Of a stretch of 64,000 nt of DNA, positions 31,600 through 43,402 are shown piece after piece. Location: contig JAPNXP010000001.1 in the NCBI GenBank assembly GCA_028753945.1, positions 6,562,501 through 6,626,500 on the forward strand. The letters are read 5' to 3'. Made by a program: the position numbers and the translations under genes. Below the pieces are notes generated by a model. That model saw only the letters and a program-made list of their open reading frames with translations. It did not search any database and was not told the DNA's origin. Position 1 is the stretch's first letter. Each line of letters starts with the position of its first letter. Source of the stretch: Hexactinellida sp. DTS-2022. Taxonomy: Eukaryota > Porifera > Hexactinellida.

Positions 31600-32919
31600 A
31601 AATCCAAAATTGCAGCTGTGCCGACGCATGTTCCTTTGGTGGCACTATATTTTGGTGGTGGCTTATTGATAGTGCCTCCAATGGAACATGCTGTCGGCAC
31701 AGCTGCAATTTTGGATTTTTTTTTCCGCCATGTCATCATCACTATGAAGGTGTTAAATTATTTCAAAAAGGTGTTTCTGTAGGCAACGACCCTTAGTGAG
31801 TTGTAAATTTCGTTTATGCTCACTTCATTTCAAAGATATTCAAGTTTCAGTAGAATATAATAGCTGATGACTCAGCATTATTTATGTGAGCTCTGGGTCA
31901 TCACCCAAAACGAACCGACCCATTTGAATTATATAATTCACAAAATTGTGAAAACACATTTTTTTTACGATGTCATCATCACCTCAAGGTGTCAAGACCC
32001 ACTTTTATAGGTGTTACGTGGCATAAGGATCAATTGATAAATTGGAAGTTTGTTTCTATCTTATTTGATTTCTGAGATTTATGATATTTAATTAATTAGT
32101 ATAAATAATAATTAATATTATTTATTATTTAACACCAATTTCAATGTCAACTTACAATTATTAAATTAAATTATTTTGTCATGAATAATTAATTAATTAT
32201 TTTGTTATCAAATTTCAATTAAGCACTCTCGATAACCCCTAATAAACAAATTATAAGCATCTATATAAGTAATATACTGACTGAATTAATTATAATTAAT
32301 TACGTCAGTATATTAAGAGTGCAATAATATTCTCGCAGAAGTAAATATAATCACATAATCTGTCGTTGTTGTGAAATATATAATCTTTTTTTCCAATTGG
32401 AAAATAGAAGCCTACTCGATCTCACAAGTTGAATCAATATTATAATAACGAGTTGAAACAATAGAATTAGATTTAACACTTTCAATTGAACTGAAGTGTT
32501 AGTAAACAAAGGAAACTTGCAACTCAATTGTGGCACAAACGAAACCCAATTTAAAAATTCGTGCACTGTGACAAGGTGTAGAATTTAATTCTCTATCGAA
32601 TGCATATAAATTGATTATTCGCGCACTATTTATTGTTCTTTTTCTAATATTAAACAGGTGCAAAAATGTGTCCAAAAAAATGTGATAATAAAACGTGACC
32701 CCAGGTGCACATCTGTAACCCATGAGACACATATCCTGAAAATTTGGGCTCTTAGTTAGTAAAACTCTGTTCAGTAGAGAGGCTACGGACTAAAAATAAC
32801 TAACCAAAGCACTAAGATTAGAACTGGGCCACTATACTATAGTATAGTCGGCACAGTAATAATAATAAAGGCAGTGATTCCAATACTGGGCCACTATACT
32901 ATAGTATAGTCGGCACAGT
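31600..32919 (+). repeat. Repeat R, copy 7
   Basis: Hairpin 31,600-31,724, A-type body, tail type 1, then two palindrome units (32,823-32,919). Confidence 0.8.
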
Positions 32920-34140
32920 AAAAATCCAAAATTGCAGCCTGTGCCGACGCATGTTCCTTTGGTGGCACTATATTTTGTTGATGGTTTATTGATAGTGCCT
33001 CCAAAGGAACATGCTGTCGGCGCAGGCTGCAATTTTGGATTTTTTTTCGCCAAGTCATCATCACTATAAAGGTGTTAAATTATTTCATGAAAGGTGTTTC
33101 AGAAGGCTATGACCCTTAGAGTGGTAGAAGTTTCCATCTTGCTCACTTCATTTGAGAGATATTCAAGTTTCAGTAGAATATAATATGTGCTGAGTCAGCA
33201 TTTTTGGGTGCGTGTTGGGTATTCACCCAACTCCAACCAAACCATGCAAATTATTTAATTCACAAAATTGTAAAATACATTTTCTTGACGATGTCATAAT
33301 CACCTCAAGGTGTCAAGACCCACTTGTATAGGTGGTACGTGGCATAAGGACCAATTGATAAATTGAAAGTTTGTTTCTATCTTGAATCATCTCTGAGATT
33401 AATGAAATTTAGCTAATTAGTATACTATATAATTAATTTATTAATTATTTAACACCATTATTATATACAGCTATACAGCAAAATAAATTAAGTTCAAATA
33501 TTTGCAATTATTATTAATTTAAATTTAATTTCACTATGATATTTGAATTCAGCGCACTCGATAACCCCAATAATCTAATTCGAAGCGTCTCTATAAGTTA
33601 AACAGAGAGCGAATTAATTTGAATTAAATATGTCTTGTATCCATTGTCAAGAATATTCTAAGCAGAAATAAATATAATCACATTATCTGTCGTTGTTAAG
33701 GAATGTAAAATCTTAGTTTTCAATTAGAAAATATTAGCCTACTCGATCTCACAAGTGGAATCAATATAATTATACAAGTTGAAACAATTGAATTATATTT
33801 AACACTTTCAATTGAACTGAAGTGTTAGTAAACAAAGAAATTTCAACCCCCATTTATGGCATGAATTACTATATTTAAAAATATGCATTTTTTCCCATCA
33901 GACGCTGAATTTTATCGTGAATCCATTAGTTAAAAAAATTGTGGCTTTAATATAACATTTTTTGAGTTAAGAACCAGACAAATTTTGAAAGGTGTTAAAA
34001 ATTTGTTAAAAATTTGTAAATAAAAAATCGTAACCCCAGGTGCACCTCTGTAACCCATGAGACACCCATCCAAAAAATTTGGGCTCCTAGTTAACTAAAC
34101 TCTGTTGTGTGTAGAGGATACGGACTAATAATAATAATAA
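32920..34140 (+). repeat. Repeat R, copy 8
   Basis: Hairpin 32,920-33,048, B-type body, tail type 1 with ATA/AAT repeats and no palindrome unit. Confidence 0.8.
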
Positions 34141-35816
34141 AAAAATCCAAAATTGCAGCCTGTGCCGACGCATGTTCCTTTGGTGGCACTATATTTTGTT
34201 GGTTTTTTATTGATAGTGCCTCCAAAGGAACATGTTGTCGGCACAGGCTGCAATTTTGGATTTTTTTTCCGCCAAGTCATCATCACTATAAAGGTGTTAA
34301 ATTATTTCAGAAAGGTGTTTCAGAAGGCTACGACCCTTAGAGTGGTAGAAGTTTGGTTTTAGCTCACTTCATTTTAGAGATATTCAAGTTTAAGTAGAAT
34401 ATAAAATGTGATGACTCAGCATTTTTTATGTGCGTGTTGGGTGATCTCCCAAAACCAACCGTCCCATTTGAATTATATAATTCACAAAATTGTGAAAACA
34501 CATTTTTTTAACGATGTCATCATCACCTCAAGGTGTCAAGACCCACTTGTATAGGTGGCACCTGGCATAAGGACCAGTTGATAAATTGAAAGTTTGTTTC
34601 TATCTTGTATCATCTCTGAGATTAATGAAATTTAGCTAATTAGTATAAAAATTTAATTAATGTATTAATTATTTAACACCATTATTATATACAGCAAAAT
34701 AAATATAGTTCAATTATTTGCACTTATTATTAATTTAAATCGAATTTCACTATCATATTTGAATTCAGCGCACTCGATAACCCCAATAATCCAATTGGAA
34801 CCGTCTAAAAGTTAAATACAAAAGGAATTAATTATAATTAATTACGTCAGTACATTAATTGTCAAGAATATTCTCGCCGAAATAAATATAATCACTTAAT
34901 CTGTCGTTGTTGTGGAATGTAAAATCTTAACGGTTCTATCATAAACCATCTTTAGTTTAATGCCATTCGTTCATTACTTATTGATAATAAATTAAATTAT
35001 TAGTTATTTATTTTAGCAATGTTATCCACGGTGAGTTGAGTAAAGTCAACAAATTCCTTATATAAATTAATTTAATTTAATCCATTGTATAGTAATGCTA
35101 CAATTAAATAGAAGCCTACTCGATTTCACAAGTGGAATCAATATAATTATCGCAAGTTTAAACAATAGTGTAAGATTTAACAAGTTTAATCAATATAATT
35201 ATTACAAGTTGAAACAATGGAATTAGATTTAACAGTTTACTGAAATTGAAGTGTGAGTAAACAAATAAATTTCAACCCCCATTTATGGCAGAAATTAAAC
35301 CCATTACTAAAAATTTATTTACCCATCAGACGCAGAATTTGAAGATGAATCCAAAGATGAAATAAAAATTGGGGTTTAATATAACATTCTTTGAGTTATT
35401 GACCAGACAAATTTTGAAAGGTGTTAAACATGTGTCCGAAATTTGTTAATCAAAAATCGTAACCCCAGGTGCACATCTGTAACCCATGAGACACCTGTCC
35501 TGCAAATTTGGGTTGTTAGTTAATCAAACTCTGTTCTGTGGATGAGCTACGGAAGAATAATAATAACTAACCAAAGCACTAAGATTAGAACTGGGCCACT
35601 ATACTATAGTATAGTCGGCACAGTAATAATAATAACCAAAGCACTAAGACCAATACTGGGCCACTATACTATAGTATAGTCGGCACAGTAAAATAATAAA
35701 GGCAGTGATTCCAATACTGTGCCACTATACTATAGTATAGTCGGCACAGTAAAAATAATAATAAAGGCAGTGATTCCAATACTGGGCCACTATACTATAG
35801 TATAGTCGGCACAGTA
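34141..35816 (+). repeat. Repeat R, copy 9
   Basis: Hairpin 34,141-34,268, B-type body with the extended variant (34,930-35,440), then four palindrome units (35,580-35,816). It contains the uninterrupted sites of the OTU transposon (~35.0 kb) and MULE 1 (~35.1 kb). Confidence 0.8.
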
Positions 35817-37318
35817 AAATCCCAAATTGCAGCCTGTGCCGACGCATGTTCCTTTGGTGGCACTATATTTTGGTGGTTTTTTTTATAGTGCCTCCAAAGG
35901 AACATGCTGTCGGCACAGGCTGCAATTTTGGATTTTTTTCCATGTCATCATCACCATGAAGGTGTTAAATTATTTTAGAAAGGTGTTTCAAAAGGCAACG
36001 ACCCTTAGTGAGTTGGAAGTTTCGTTTTAGCTCACTTCATTTCAAAGATATTCAAGTTTCAGTAGAATATAATAAGTGATGAGTCAGCATTTTTTATGTG
36101 CGTGTTGGGTGATCACCCAACACCAACAAACCCATTCGAAATATAGAATTCACAAAATTGTAAAAAGACATTTTTTTGATGATATTATAATCACCTCAAG
36201 GTGTCAAGATCCACTTGTATAGGTGGTACGTGGCATAAGGATCAATTGATAAATTGGAAGTTTCTTTCTCTCTTCTATAATCTCTGAGACTTATGATATT
36301 GAATTAATTAGTATAAATAATTATTAAAATTATTTATAATATAATACCAATTTCAATGTCAACTTACAATTATTAAGTTTAATTATTTTGTCATAAATAA
36401 TAAATTAATTAATTTGGCTATCAAATTTCAATTCCGCACACTCGATAACCCCTAATAAACAAATTGGAAGCATCTATATAAGTCATATACTGACTGAATT
36501 ATTTACGTCATTAGTATATTAACAGTGCAATAATATTCTCGCAGAAGTAAATATAATCACATAATCTGTCGTTGTTATGAAATATATAATCTATTTTTCG
36601 ATTGGAAATTAGAAGCCTACTCGATCTCACAAGTTGAATCAATATAAATAATAGCGAGTTGAAACAATAGAATTAGATTTAACACTTCAATTGAACTGAA
36701 GTGTTATTAAACAAAGGAAACTTGCAACTCAATTGTGGCACAAACTAAGTACAATTTGAAAATTCGTGCACTGTGAAAAGGTGTAGAATTTAATTTTCTA
36801 TCGAATGCATATAATTTTAATTTTCGGGTACTATTTATTGTTCCTGTTTCAATATTAAACAGGTGTAAAAATGTGTCCAAAATAATGTAATAAAATATCG
36901 TGACCCCAGGTGCACATCTGTAACACATGAGACACCTGTCCTGAAAATTTGGGCTCTTAGTTAATTAAACTCTGTTCTGTGGACGATCTACGGAAGAATA
37001 CTATACCAAATCAGTAAGATTAGAACTGGGCCACTATACTATGGTCTAGTCGGCACCGTAATAACAACTAACCAAAGCACTAAGACCAATACTGGGCCAC
37101 TATACTATATTATAGTCGGCACAGTAATAATAACCAAAGCACTAAGACCAATACTGGGCCACTATACTATAGTATAGTCGGCACAGTAATAACTAACCAA
37201 AGCACTAAGATTAGAACTGGGCCACTATACTATAGTCTAGTCGGCACAGTAATTACTAACCAAAGCACTAAGACCAATACAGGGCCACTATACTATAGTA
37301 TGGTAGGCATAGTAATAA
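35817..37318 (+). repeat. Repeat R, copy 10
   Basis: Hairpin 35,817-35,939, A-type body, five palindrome units (37,010-37,315). It contains the uninterrupted site of the 204-bp hAT MITE near 36,270. Confidence 0.8.
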
Positions 37319-38742
37319 ATTCCAAAATTGCTGCTGTGCCGACGCATGTTCCTTTGGTGCACTATATTTTGTTGGTGTTTTATTGATAGTGCTTCCAAAG
37401 GAATATGCTGTCGGCACAGGCTGCAATTTTAGATTCTTTTTCGCCATGTCATCATCACTATGAAGGTGTTAAATTATTTAGAAAGGTGTTTCAGAAGGCA
37501 TCGACCCTAAGAGTGGTTGAAGTTTCTATTTAGTTGACTTCATTTTAAAGATATTCAAGTTTGAGTAGAATATAGTAGGTGATGACTCAGCATTTTTTAT
37601 GTCTGTGTTGGGTCATCATACAACACCAACCAACCCATTCGAATTATATAATTCACAAAATTGTAAAAACACTTTTTTTTAACGATGTCATCATCACCTC
37701 AAGGTGTTAAGACCCACTTGTGTAGGTGGTACGTGCCATAAGGACCAATTGATAAATTGAAGGTTTGTTTCTATCTTCTAGAATCTCTGAGATTTATGAT
37801 ATTTAATTAATTAGTACAGTGGAACCTCCACAAACGGGGTGCCAGGGACGCAAAGTTTAGCCACCCCGATTCCCCATTACTGCCGATCCTCGTTTGTGGA
37901 GGTTCATTTATGTGGGACTAGGAATTTGCTTCATTTTTTTTAACCCAATTTTCAGAGGATCCCCGTTTCCACCGGCCCCGTTTGTGGAGGTTCCACTGTA
38001 TAAATAATTATCAATATTATTTATAATTTAACACCAATTTCAATTTCATTTATTAAGTTCAATTATTTTGTCATAAGTAATTAATTAATTAATTTGGCTA
38101 TCAAATTTCAATTCCGCACACTCGATAACCCCTAATATACAAATTGGAAGCATCTATATAAGTTATATACTGACGGAATTAATTATAATTAATTACGTCA
38201 GTATATTAATTAACAGTCCAATAGTATTCTTGCATAAGGAAATATAATCACATAATCTGTCGTTGTTAAGGAATGTAAATCTTAGTTTTCAATTAGAAAA
38301 TAGAAGCCTACTCGATCTCACAAGTGGAATCAATATAATGATCACAAGTTGAAACAATAGAATTAGATTTAACACTTTCAATTGAACTGAAGTGTTAGTA
38401 AACAAAGGGAATTTGCAACTCATTTGTGGCACAAACGAAGCGCAATTCTAAAATTCGTGCACTGTGAAAAGGTGTAGAATTTAATTCTCTATCGAATGCA
38501 TTTAAATTAAATATTCGCGCACTATTTATTGTTCTTTTTCTAACATTAAACAGGTGCAAAAATGTGGCCAAAAATTTGTAATAAAAAATCGTTACCCCAG
38601 GTGCACATCTGTAACCCATGAGACACCTGTCCTGAAATTTCAGTTCTTAGTAAATATAACTCTGTTCTGTGGAGACGATACGGACCAATAACTAACCAAA
38701 GCACTGAGATTAGAACTGGGCCACTATACAATAGTATAGTCG
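37319..38742 (+). repeat. Repeat R, copy 11
   Basis: Hairpin 37,319-37,440, A-type body interrupted by a pogo-type MITE, tail type 1, and a palindrome unit in which MULE 2 is inserted. Confidence 0.8.
37817..37998. mobile_element. pogo/Tigger-type MITE, 182 bp
   Basis: Starts CAGTGGAACCTCCACAAACG and ends GTTTGTGGAGGTTCCACTG. TA lies on both sides (37,815-37,816; 37,999-38,000). The uninterrupted sequence ttaattagtataaataatta is seen in other R copies. Confidence 0.92.
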
Positions 38743-38749
38743 GCACCGT

Positions 38750-40597
38750 GTCCACCCATCTTGCCGAAAGCCATCTTGCCGAAAGGCCATCATGCCGAAA
38801 GCCACCATGCCGAAAGCCATCTTGCCGAAAGCCATACTGACGATATTATTTATAATCCCAATGGTGTCAATGGTGTTGATACGATAATAAATAGTTTTGA
38901 ATGGAGTGTAATGATGTAAACATCAGGATTATAGTGTAACTTGTAAACGACAAAATAGATACCTCTTATAAATACTAGTTTTTTCATTTAACAATTAAAG
39001 GGAAAATGGAATTTTCATCAACAATATTCAGTGGAAGAAAGTTACTCTATAAAAGATACATCTATATTAAAGATAAAGACTCAATTGATTCTACTTACTG
39101 GCGCTGTGAGAAACTAGATTTATGCAATGGACGTATAACAACACACAGAGTTAGCGGATGCATAAAAAAGCCACCTTCTACCCACACTCATTCTCCTGAT
39201 TCTGCCGCTATTGAAGCTGTCAAAACTATTGGAGACATAAAATTGCGATCTACTCTTACTGAGGAACTTACATCTTCTGTAATTCAGAATTCTACGAGAT
39301 ATATTTCGATTCCTGCAGCAGTCAAACTTCCCTCTAAAAACAGTTTGTCTAAAATCGTGCGGCGTAAGAGGAGAGCTCCAGATGATGATTTTTTCGAGTC
39401 GGTGCATACTACAAGAGGACAACAATTTTTGATCTCTAACAACCCAGAATTGGATTTGATTGTGCTCGGCACCCAGGAAAATATCCAAATGCTAACCAGA
39501 TACCCCAACTGGTTTTGTGATGGTACCTTCGATTCGGCGCCCGTGGGATATCAATTGTATACCATCCATGCTTTACTTAATGAAACCGTCACTATTCCAT
39601 TGGTATTTTGTATTTCCAAATCTAAAACTGAGGTAGTGTATAAGGAAATTTTCTCAACTCTTAAGGAGAACTTTCCAATGCTCAATCCAGCAACAATAAT
39701 GTTTGATTATGAAAGAGCTGCAATAAATGCATTTGCACAGGTTTTTCCTAATGCAGAGATTAAAGGCTGTTTCTTTCACTTTGGCCAAGCTATATGGAGA
39801 CATATTCAAACCTTGGGACTGCAACAACGGTATCAAAATGACGAAGAATTTGCTGTTATAATAAAGCAGTTTCAGGCTCTAGCCTTCGTACCAACAGTTG
39901 ATGTTATTCCTTGCTATGATGAATTTTTATCCTCACTCAGTGATGAACTAGTGAATGATTTAAGCGAATTCCTTGATTATTTCGAAAGAACCTGGATTGG
40001 TTTGGAGCATCATGGTAGACGCCGCCGCCCTTTATTCTCCATTGGACTGTGGAATGTAAGAGATAGGGTTGAGTGTGCACTGCCAAGAACCAACAATTCT
40101 GTTGAGGGTTGGCATAGAGCCTTTGATATCAGGATAAATATAACATATCCTTCAATTTCCAAACTCATCCGTAAAATTGTAGCGGAACAGAGTGGAAACG
40201 AGATAACGTTGGAAAAATTTCGAAGCGGTCACGAACTGGCCAAATCAAAGAAAAAAAATATTCAGCTCAACAAAAGAATAGAGAAACTTGTTAATGAATA
40301 TTTGTTTATTCCTCATCTCGAGTTTCTACGTGGCATATCGCACAATTTATCATACTAACTATTTTTTGTTATTTTCTATTTTGTACTTTATTTATTAAAG
40401 ATTCACTCATCTCTCTTTAGCTACTAAGTAATATGTATTTGGTTAATAATTACTTAATTAAGTTTTTCACAAACACAATATCAGTAAATTCGGCAAGATG
40501 GCTTTCGGCATGATGGCCTTTCGGCGAAGATGGCTTTCGGCAAGATGGCTTTCGGCAAGATGGCTTTCGGCAAGATGGTTTTCGGCAAGATGGGCTA
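38750..40597 (+). mobile_element. Intact MULE 2 with minisatellite inverted ends, 1.85 kb
   Basis: The ends are tandem copies of a 15-bp unit (cttgccgaaagccat) at 38,757-38,843, inverted at 40,490-40,597. GCACCGT is repeated at both junctions (38,743-38,749; 40,598-40,604), 7 of an expected 9 bp. The insertion lies in a palindrome unit whose halves resume on each side. One uninterrupted transposase gene lies inside. Confidence 0.85.
39006..40358 (+). CDS. FLYWCH-MULE transposase
   Basis: 450 aa, ATG at 39,006. The N-terminal FLYWCH finger (KRYIYIKD, YW32RC34, C40, H60-x-H62) should bind DNA. The MULE core has D172 (FCDGTFD), D234 (MFDYERA), C255-x2-H258 and E367 (RTNNSVEGWH), all positions expected for catalysis. 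It is shorter than MULE 1's protein because it has no RING tail. No frame damage. It is divergent from MULE 1, so they are separate families sharing the same architecture of minisatellite ends. The gene fills most of the element, with about 160 bp upstream after the terminal array. Confidence 0.9.
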   Translation: MEFSSTIFSGRKLLYKRYIYIKDKDSIDSTYWRCEKLDLCNGRITTHRVSGCIKKPPSTHTHSPDSAAIEAVKTIGDIKLRSTLTEELTSSVIQNSTRYISIPAAVKLPSKNSLSKIVRRKRRAPDDDFFESVHTTRGQQFLISNNPELDLIVLGTQENIQMLTRYPNWFCDGTFDSAPVGYQLYTIHALLNETVTIPLVFCISKSKTEVVYKEIFSTLKENFPMLNPATIMFDYERAAINAFAQVFPNAEIKGCFFHFGQAIWRHIQTLGLQQRYQNDEEFAVIIKQFQALAFVPTVDVIPCYDEFLSSLSDELVNDLSEFLDYFERTWIGLEHHGRRRRPLFSIGLWNVRDRVECALPRTNNSVEGWHRAFDIRINITYPSISKLIRKIVAEQSGNEITLEKFRSGHELAKSKKKNIQLNKRIEKLVNEYLFIPHLEFLRGISHNLSY

Positions 40598-40604
40598 GCA
40601 CCGT

Positions 40605-40690
40605 CGGCACAGTTATAATAATAATAAAGGCAGTAATTTCAATACTGGGCCACTATACTAAAGTATAGTCTGCACAGTATTATTTAATAA
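40605..40690 (+). repeat. Palindrome units between MULE 2 and the Helitron
   Basis: The rest of the split unit (cggcacagtt) and one further ccactatactaaagtatagt unit. It ends at A40690, the left half of the Helitron AT target. Confidence 0.7.
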
Positions 40691-41399
40691 CTAGCCGGGT
40701 GCCCGCGCTTCGCCGCGGTATTCGAATTCACGGGATGTCTTATAATGAGTTTATGATTTGAAATATGACGGATGTGTAATGTGAAATATGACGGATGTGA
40801 CAGAACTTAAAAATATTATAAACAGTTGTATTAATATTACGGGGACCATAGGAATGAGACTATTGACAACTCAATGCAAGCTGAAATTTTATTGGTTAAA
40901 TCATGTCAGTTATAGCAAGGGACATTCAATTGTTGTTTTCTTTCATACACAATTGACCCATTGAATTATAGACCAATAAAACTCGAGTCAGAATAATGTG
41001 AAAACTCTGCAATCTGATAGGTCAAGGTCGGTACCCTCGCAAAGTGTGAAATATATGCATATGGTAAATTGCAAATTATGCATTATATTTACTTTTAAAT
41101 ATCATATTTGGATTCCTCATACACTAAAACCTAGATTGCACGTTTGAAATGTTTTTCTAGCAGCACTGTGAACTTTTGATAATTCCCATTGAAATGTATG
41201 GGAAGGTGCCAAAAAATCACATATTTTGAGTTAACTTCGCGAGGAATGTAAATATCTCTTAAAAACTCCTTATTCATGGTGGTGGGATAACTCCTAGATG
41301 GCATGCAAAATTTGGTTAAGATCTGTTGTGAACTCTCGGAGGAGATGTGATGACAGACACACACACACACACACAAACCTACTACTTTATATATATAGA
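40691..41399 (-). mobile_element. Complete non-autonomous Helitron, 709 bp
   Basis: Read on the minus strand it starts TCTATATATATAAAGTAGTA and ends ...GCGGGCACCCGGCTAG, with a GC hairpin (ccgcg-cttcgc-cgcgg in plus orientation) just inside the CTAG end. The flanking bases are A and T, the AT target of Helitrons, without duplication. There is no Rep-helicase. A GT-rich tract follows the 5' end. Confidence 0.92.
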
Positions 41400-41600
41400 T
41401 AATTGGCAACCAAAGCACTAAGATTAGAACTGGGCCACTATCATAGGCGTCGTAATGCAAACGTCGATCCTTCGGGGCGCCCGGAAATTCCGGGTAAACT
41501 CTGGGAATAGTATTAGTAGCATAGGGGCAACCCTTCCGGGCACCCGGGCGGATTACGACGCCTATGGCCACTATACTATAGCATAGTCGGCACAGTTTTA
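41400..41600 (+). repeat. Palindrome unit with a nested MITE
   Basis: Continues the array right of the Helitron (ccaaagcactaagattagaa). The palindrome is interrupted at 41,442-41,566. Confidence 0.7.
41442..41566. mobile_element. 125-bp MITE with CATAGG..CCTATG ends and 8-bp duplication
   Basis: Starts CATAGGCGTCGTAAT and ends ATTACGACGCCTATG. GCCACTAT is duplicated exactly (41,434-41,441; 41,567-41,574). The CATAG ends recall the foldback element at 8.7 kb, so it may be P-like rather than hAT. Confidence 0.85.
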
Positions 41601-41869
41601 AAAAAAGCCCCTCACAAACGGGATGGGAGTGTGCTCCTTCTGATTGCACCTACCCAATGTTTAATTTAACTAGAAATTCAATATTCAAATTATATTTCAT
41701 CTTAGTGTAATATAATTTAATTAATGTTTGAATTCTGAAGACTTCAAATGTTTAAATTAATCAGATTACTTATATGGAGCTCAGTTACTGGTTACTGAAC
41801 TGCCATATAAGGAAGTGTTTGAATTCTAAAAGACCCATAAGCTCCGAAATGAAATTTAGACATAAATAA
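41601..41869. repeat. Diverged dispersed repeat and AT-rich spacer
   Basis: cccctcacaaacgggatggg ... cctacccaatgtttaattta resembles 5,040-5,130 and (reverse or partial) 46,855-46,920. No coding capacity. The rest is AT-rich without features. Confidence 0.45.
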
Positions 41870-41994
41870 AAAAATACAAAATTGCAGCCTGTGCCGACAC
41901 ATGTTCCTTTGGTGGCACTATATTTTGTTGGTGGTTTATTGATAGTGCCTCCAATGGAACATGCTGTCGGCACAGGCTGCAATTTTGGCTTTTT
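41870..41994. repeat. Stand-alone copy of the R hairpin
   Basis: The same 125-bp hairpin as in R copies, but without R body on either side. This suggests the hairpin is a separate foldback MITE that joined or seeds R units. Confidence 0.75.
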
Positions 41995-42234
41995 ATTATT
42001 TCGATATAACTGACGAACAAAAGCGAAATTGAGAAATCAGGCTTCGAGGTGATCATCTCCAGGAAATTCTATATATCCTGTCCAACTTTGAAATCTCCAT
42101 TCCCAATGGTCTAGTCAGGCCATCACATACGGCCGGCCGGCCGGAAGTCTGATAGAGGTAAATTAAATACTGTGTACTTATAGTATAAAACTATAGTAGG
42201 ACCCTACTATAACGTTTTTCACTAGAAGAAGCAC

Positions 42235-42310
42235 ACTAAAAATAAAGGCAGTAAGATTAGAACTGGGTCACTATACTATAGTATAGTCGGCACAGTAATA
42301 ACTAACTGTT
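42235..42310 (+). repeat. Isolated palindrome unit
   Basis: One aaaggcagtaagattagaac unit with the 18-bp palindrome, outside any R copy. Confidence 0.7.
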
Positions 42311-42462
42311 TATAGAATTTATTATCCATACATAATGGATGAATGTAATTAAACTCAAGATGGTTTAAGATAGAAACAAGCTTCCCATTTACCAATCGTT
42401 CCTTGTAGCTCGTGACCACTTGACAAATGTGTCATAACATCCTAACGTGATGTTGAGATGGC

Positions 42463-42596
42463 AAAAAAAATCCAAAATTGCAGCTGTGCCGACAGCATTT
42501 TCCTTGGAGGCACTATCAATTACCCAACCGTTAGTAACCAAGAGACTGTGCCACCAAAGGGAAATCCGTCGACACAGCTTCAATTTTGGATTTTGT
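42463..42596. repeat. Stand-alone R hairpin, variant loop
   Basis: Arms match other hairpins (ccaaaattgcagctgtgccg), but the ggaggcactat side is on the left and the loop is unrelated (caattacccaaccgttag). It is a diverged, possibly inverted copy. Confidence 0.7.
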
Positions 42597-42609
42597 TATT
42601 GCCTGGCAC

Positions 42610-42734
42610 CAGAGGCGGCGCCAGGATTTTCAGGTAGGGGAGCTCTGGGGGGGGCCACACTGTACAACAATGTTATTCTAGGGGGGGCAGCCTCAAAATA
42701 GGGGGGGCCATGCCCCCCCCTGGCGCCGCCACTG
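42610..42734. mobile_element. hAT-type MITE, 125 bp, G/C-rich
   Basis: Starts CAGAGGCGGCGCCAGG and ends CCTGGCGCCGCCACTG. CCTGGCAC is duplicated exactly (42,602-42,609; 42,735-42,742). The interior has long G runs. Confidence 0.9.
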
Positions 42735-42742
42735 CCTGGCAC

Positions 42743-43317
42743 AGATCAAGTGGGATAATTATTAAAAAATGTAGACACATGCAATACAATATATTTTAGA
42801 ATGTGACAAAATTGTTTGACGATTTAATCAAATTGTAAAAGCTGAGTCCAAATTAGTACCTACGTGACGTCACAATCCCATAAATCGGTATATGTGTGTC
42901 TCATTGTATGTTCTGTTATCATCTAAAATTTTGGGCGAATCTTCAGATCACTAGAGCTTATGGTCTTCCCTATTAATTCTGGACAAACACACACACAAAA
43001 CACACAACAATTGTGCTTTTAATAACCAATCCAATCGATAACATGATCTGACAATCCATCCAATCGATAATCGATAAAAATCATCGATTATTTATCGATT
43101 TTCTATCTATTTTTCATTGACTATTTATCGAATACTTGTCGATTTTCTATCGGTAAATTTATAGATTATTTATAGACTATTTATCATTTTAATAATCGAT
43201 TATCTTTCAGTTATTTATGGATTATTCATCGATTTTATATGGATTATTTATCGATTGTTTATAAAGTTTCTTCAATCAACTCGGAATATATCTATCTATC
43301 TATCTATCTATATATAT
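42743..43317. repeat. Spacer with atcgatta-rich simple repeats and (ATCT)n
   Basis: 42,940-43,012 is a Helitron-like 5' region in reverse (ggacaaacacacacac ... gcttttaat). 43,020-43,260 is dominated by degenerate ttatcgatt motifs. 43,290-43,312 is an (atct)n microsatellite. Confidence 0.5.
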
Positions 43318-43385
43318 ACAGGGCCATAGGCCACCGGGCATATCCCTGTGTCCCGGCGGCCCATTCCGCCCCTTCCTCGTTACCA
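43318..43385 (-). mobile_element. Solo hAT end related to 20.33 kb
   Basis: On the minus strand this reads ggggcggaatgggccgccgg ... ggtggcctatggccctg, matching the left end of the dead hAT element at 20,332. Confidence 0.5.
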
Positions 43386-43402
43386 TCTTCATCACCAATG
43401 AT

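Noticed and set aside
31860-31900. ctgatgactcag as a hammerhead ribozyme core
   Set aside because: Other R copies read gtgatga, and no matching GAAA/cleavage-site arrangement is present nearby.
39120-39488. 122-aa minus-strand frame
   Set aside because: Antisense shadow of the MULE 2 transposase.
41131-41649. 172-aa minus-strand frame
   Set aside because: Runs through a Helitron, a MITE and a palindrome unit; no coherent protein.
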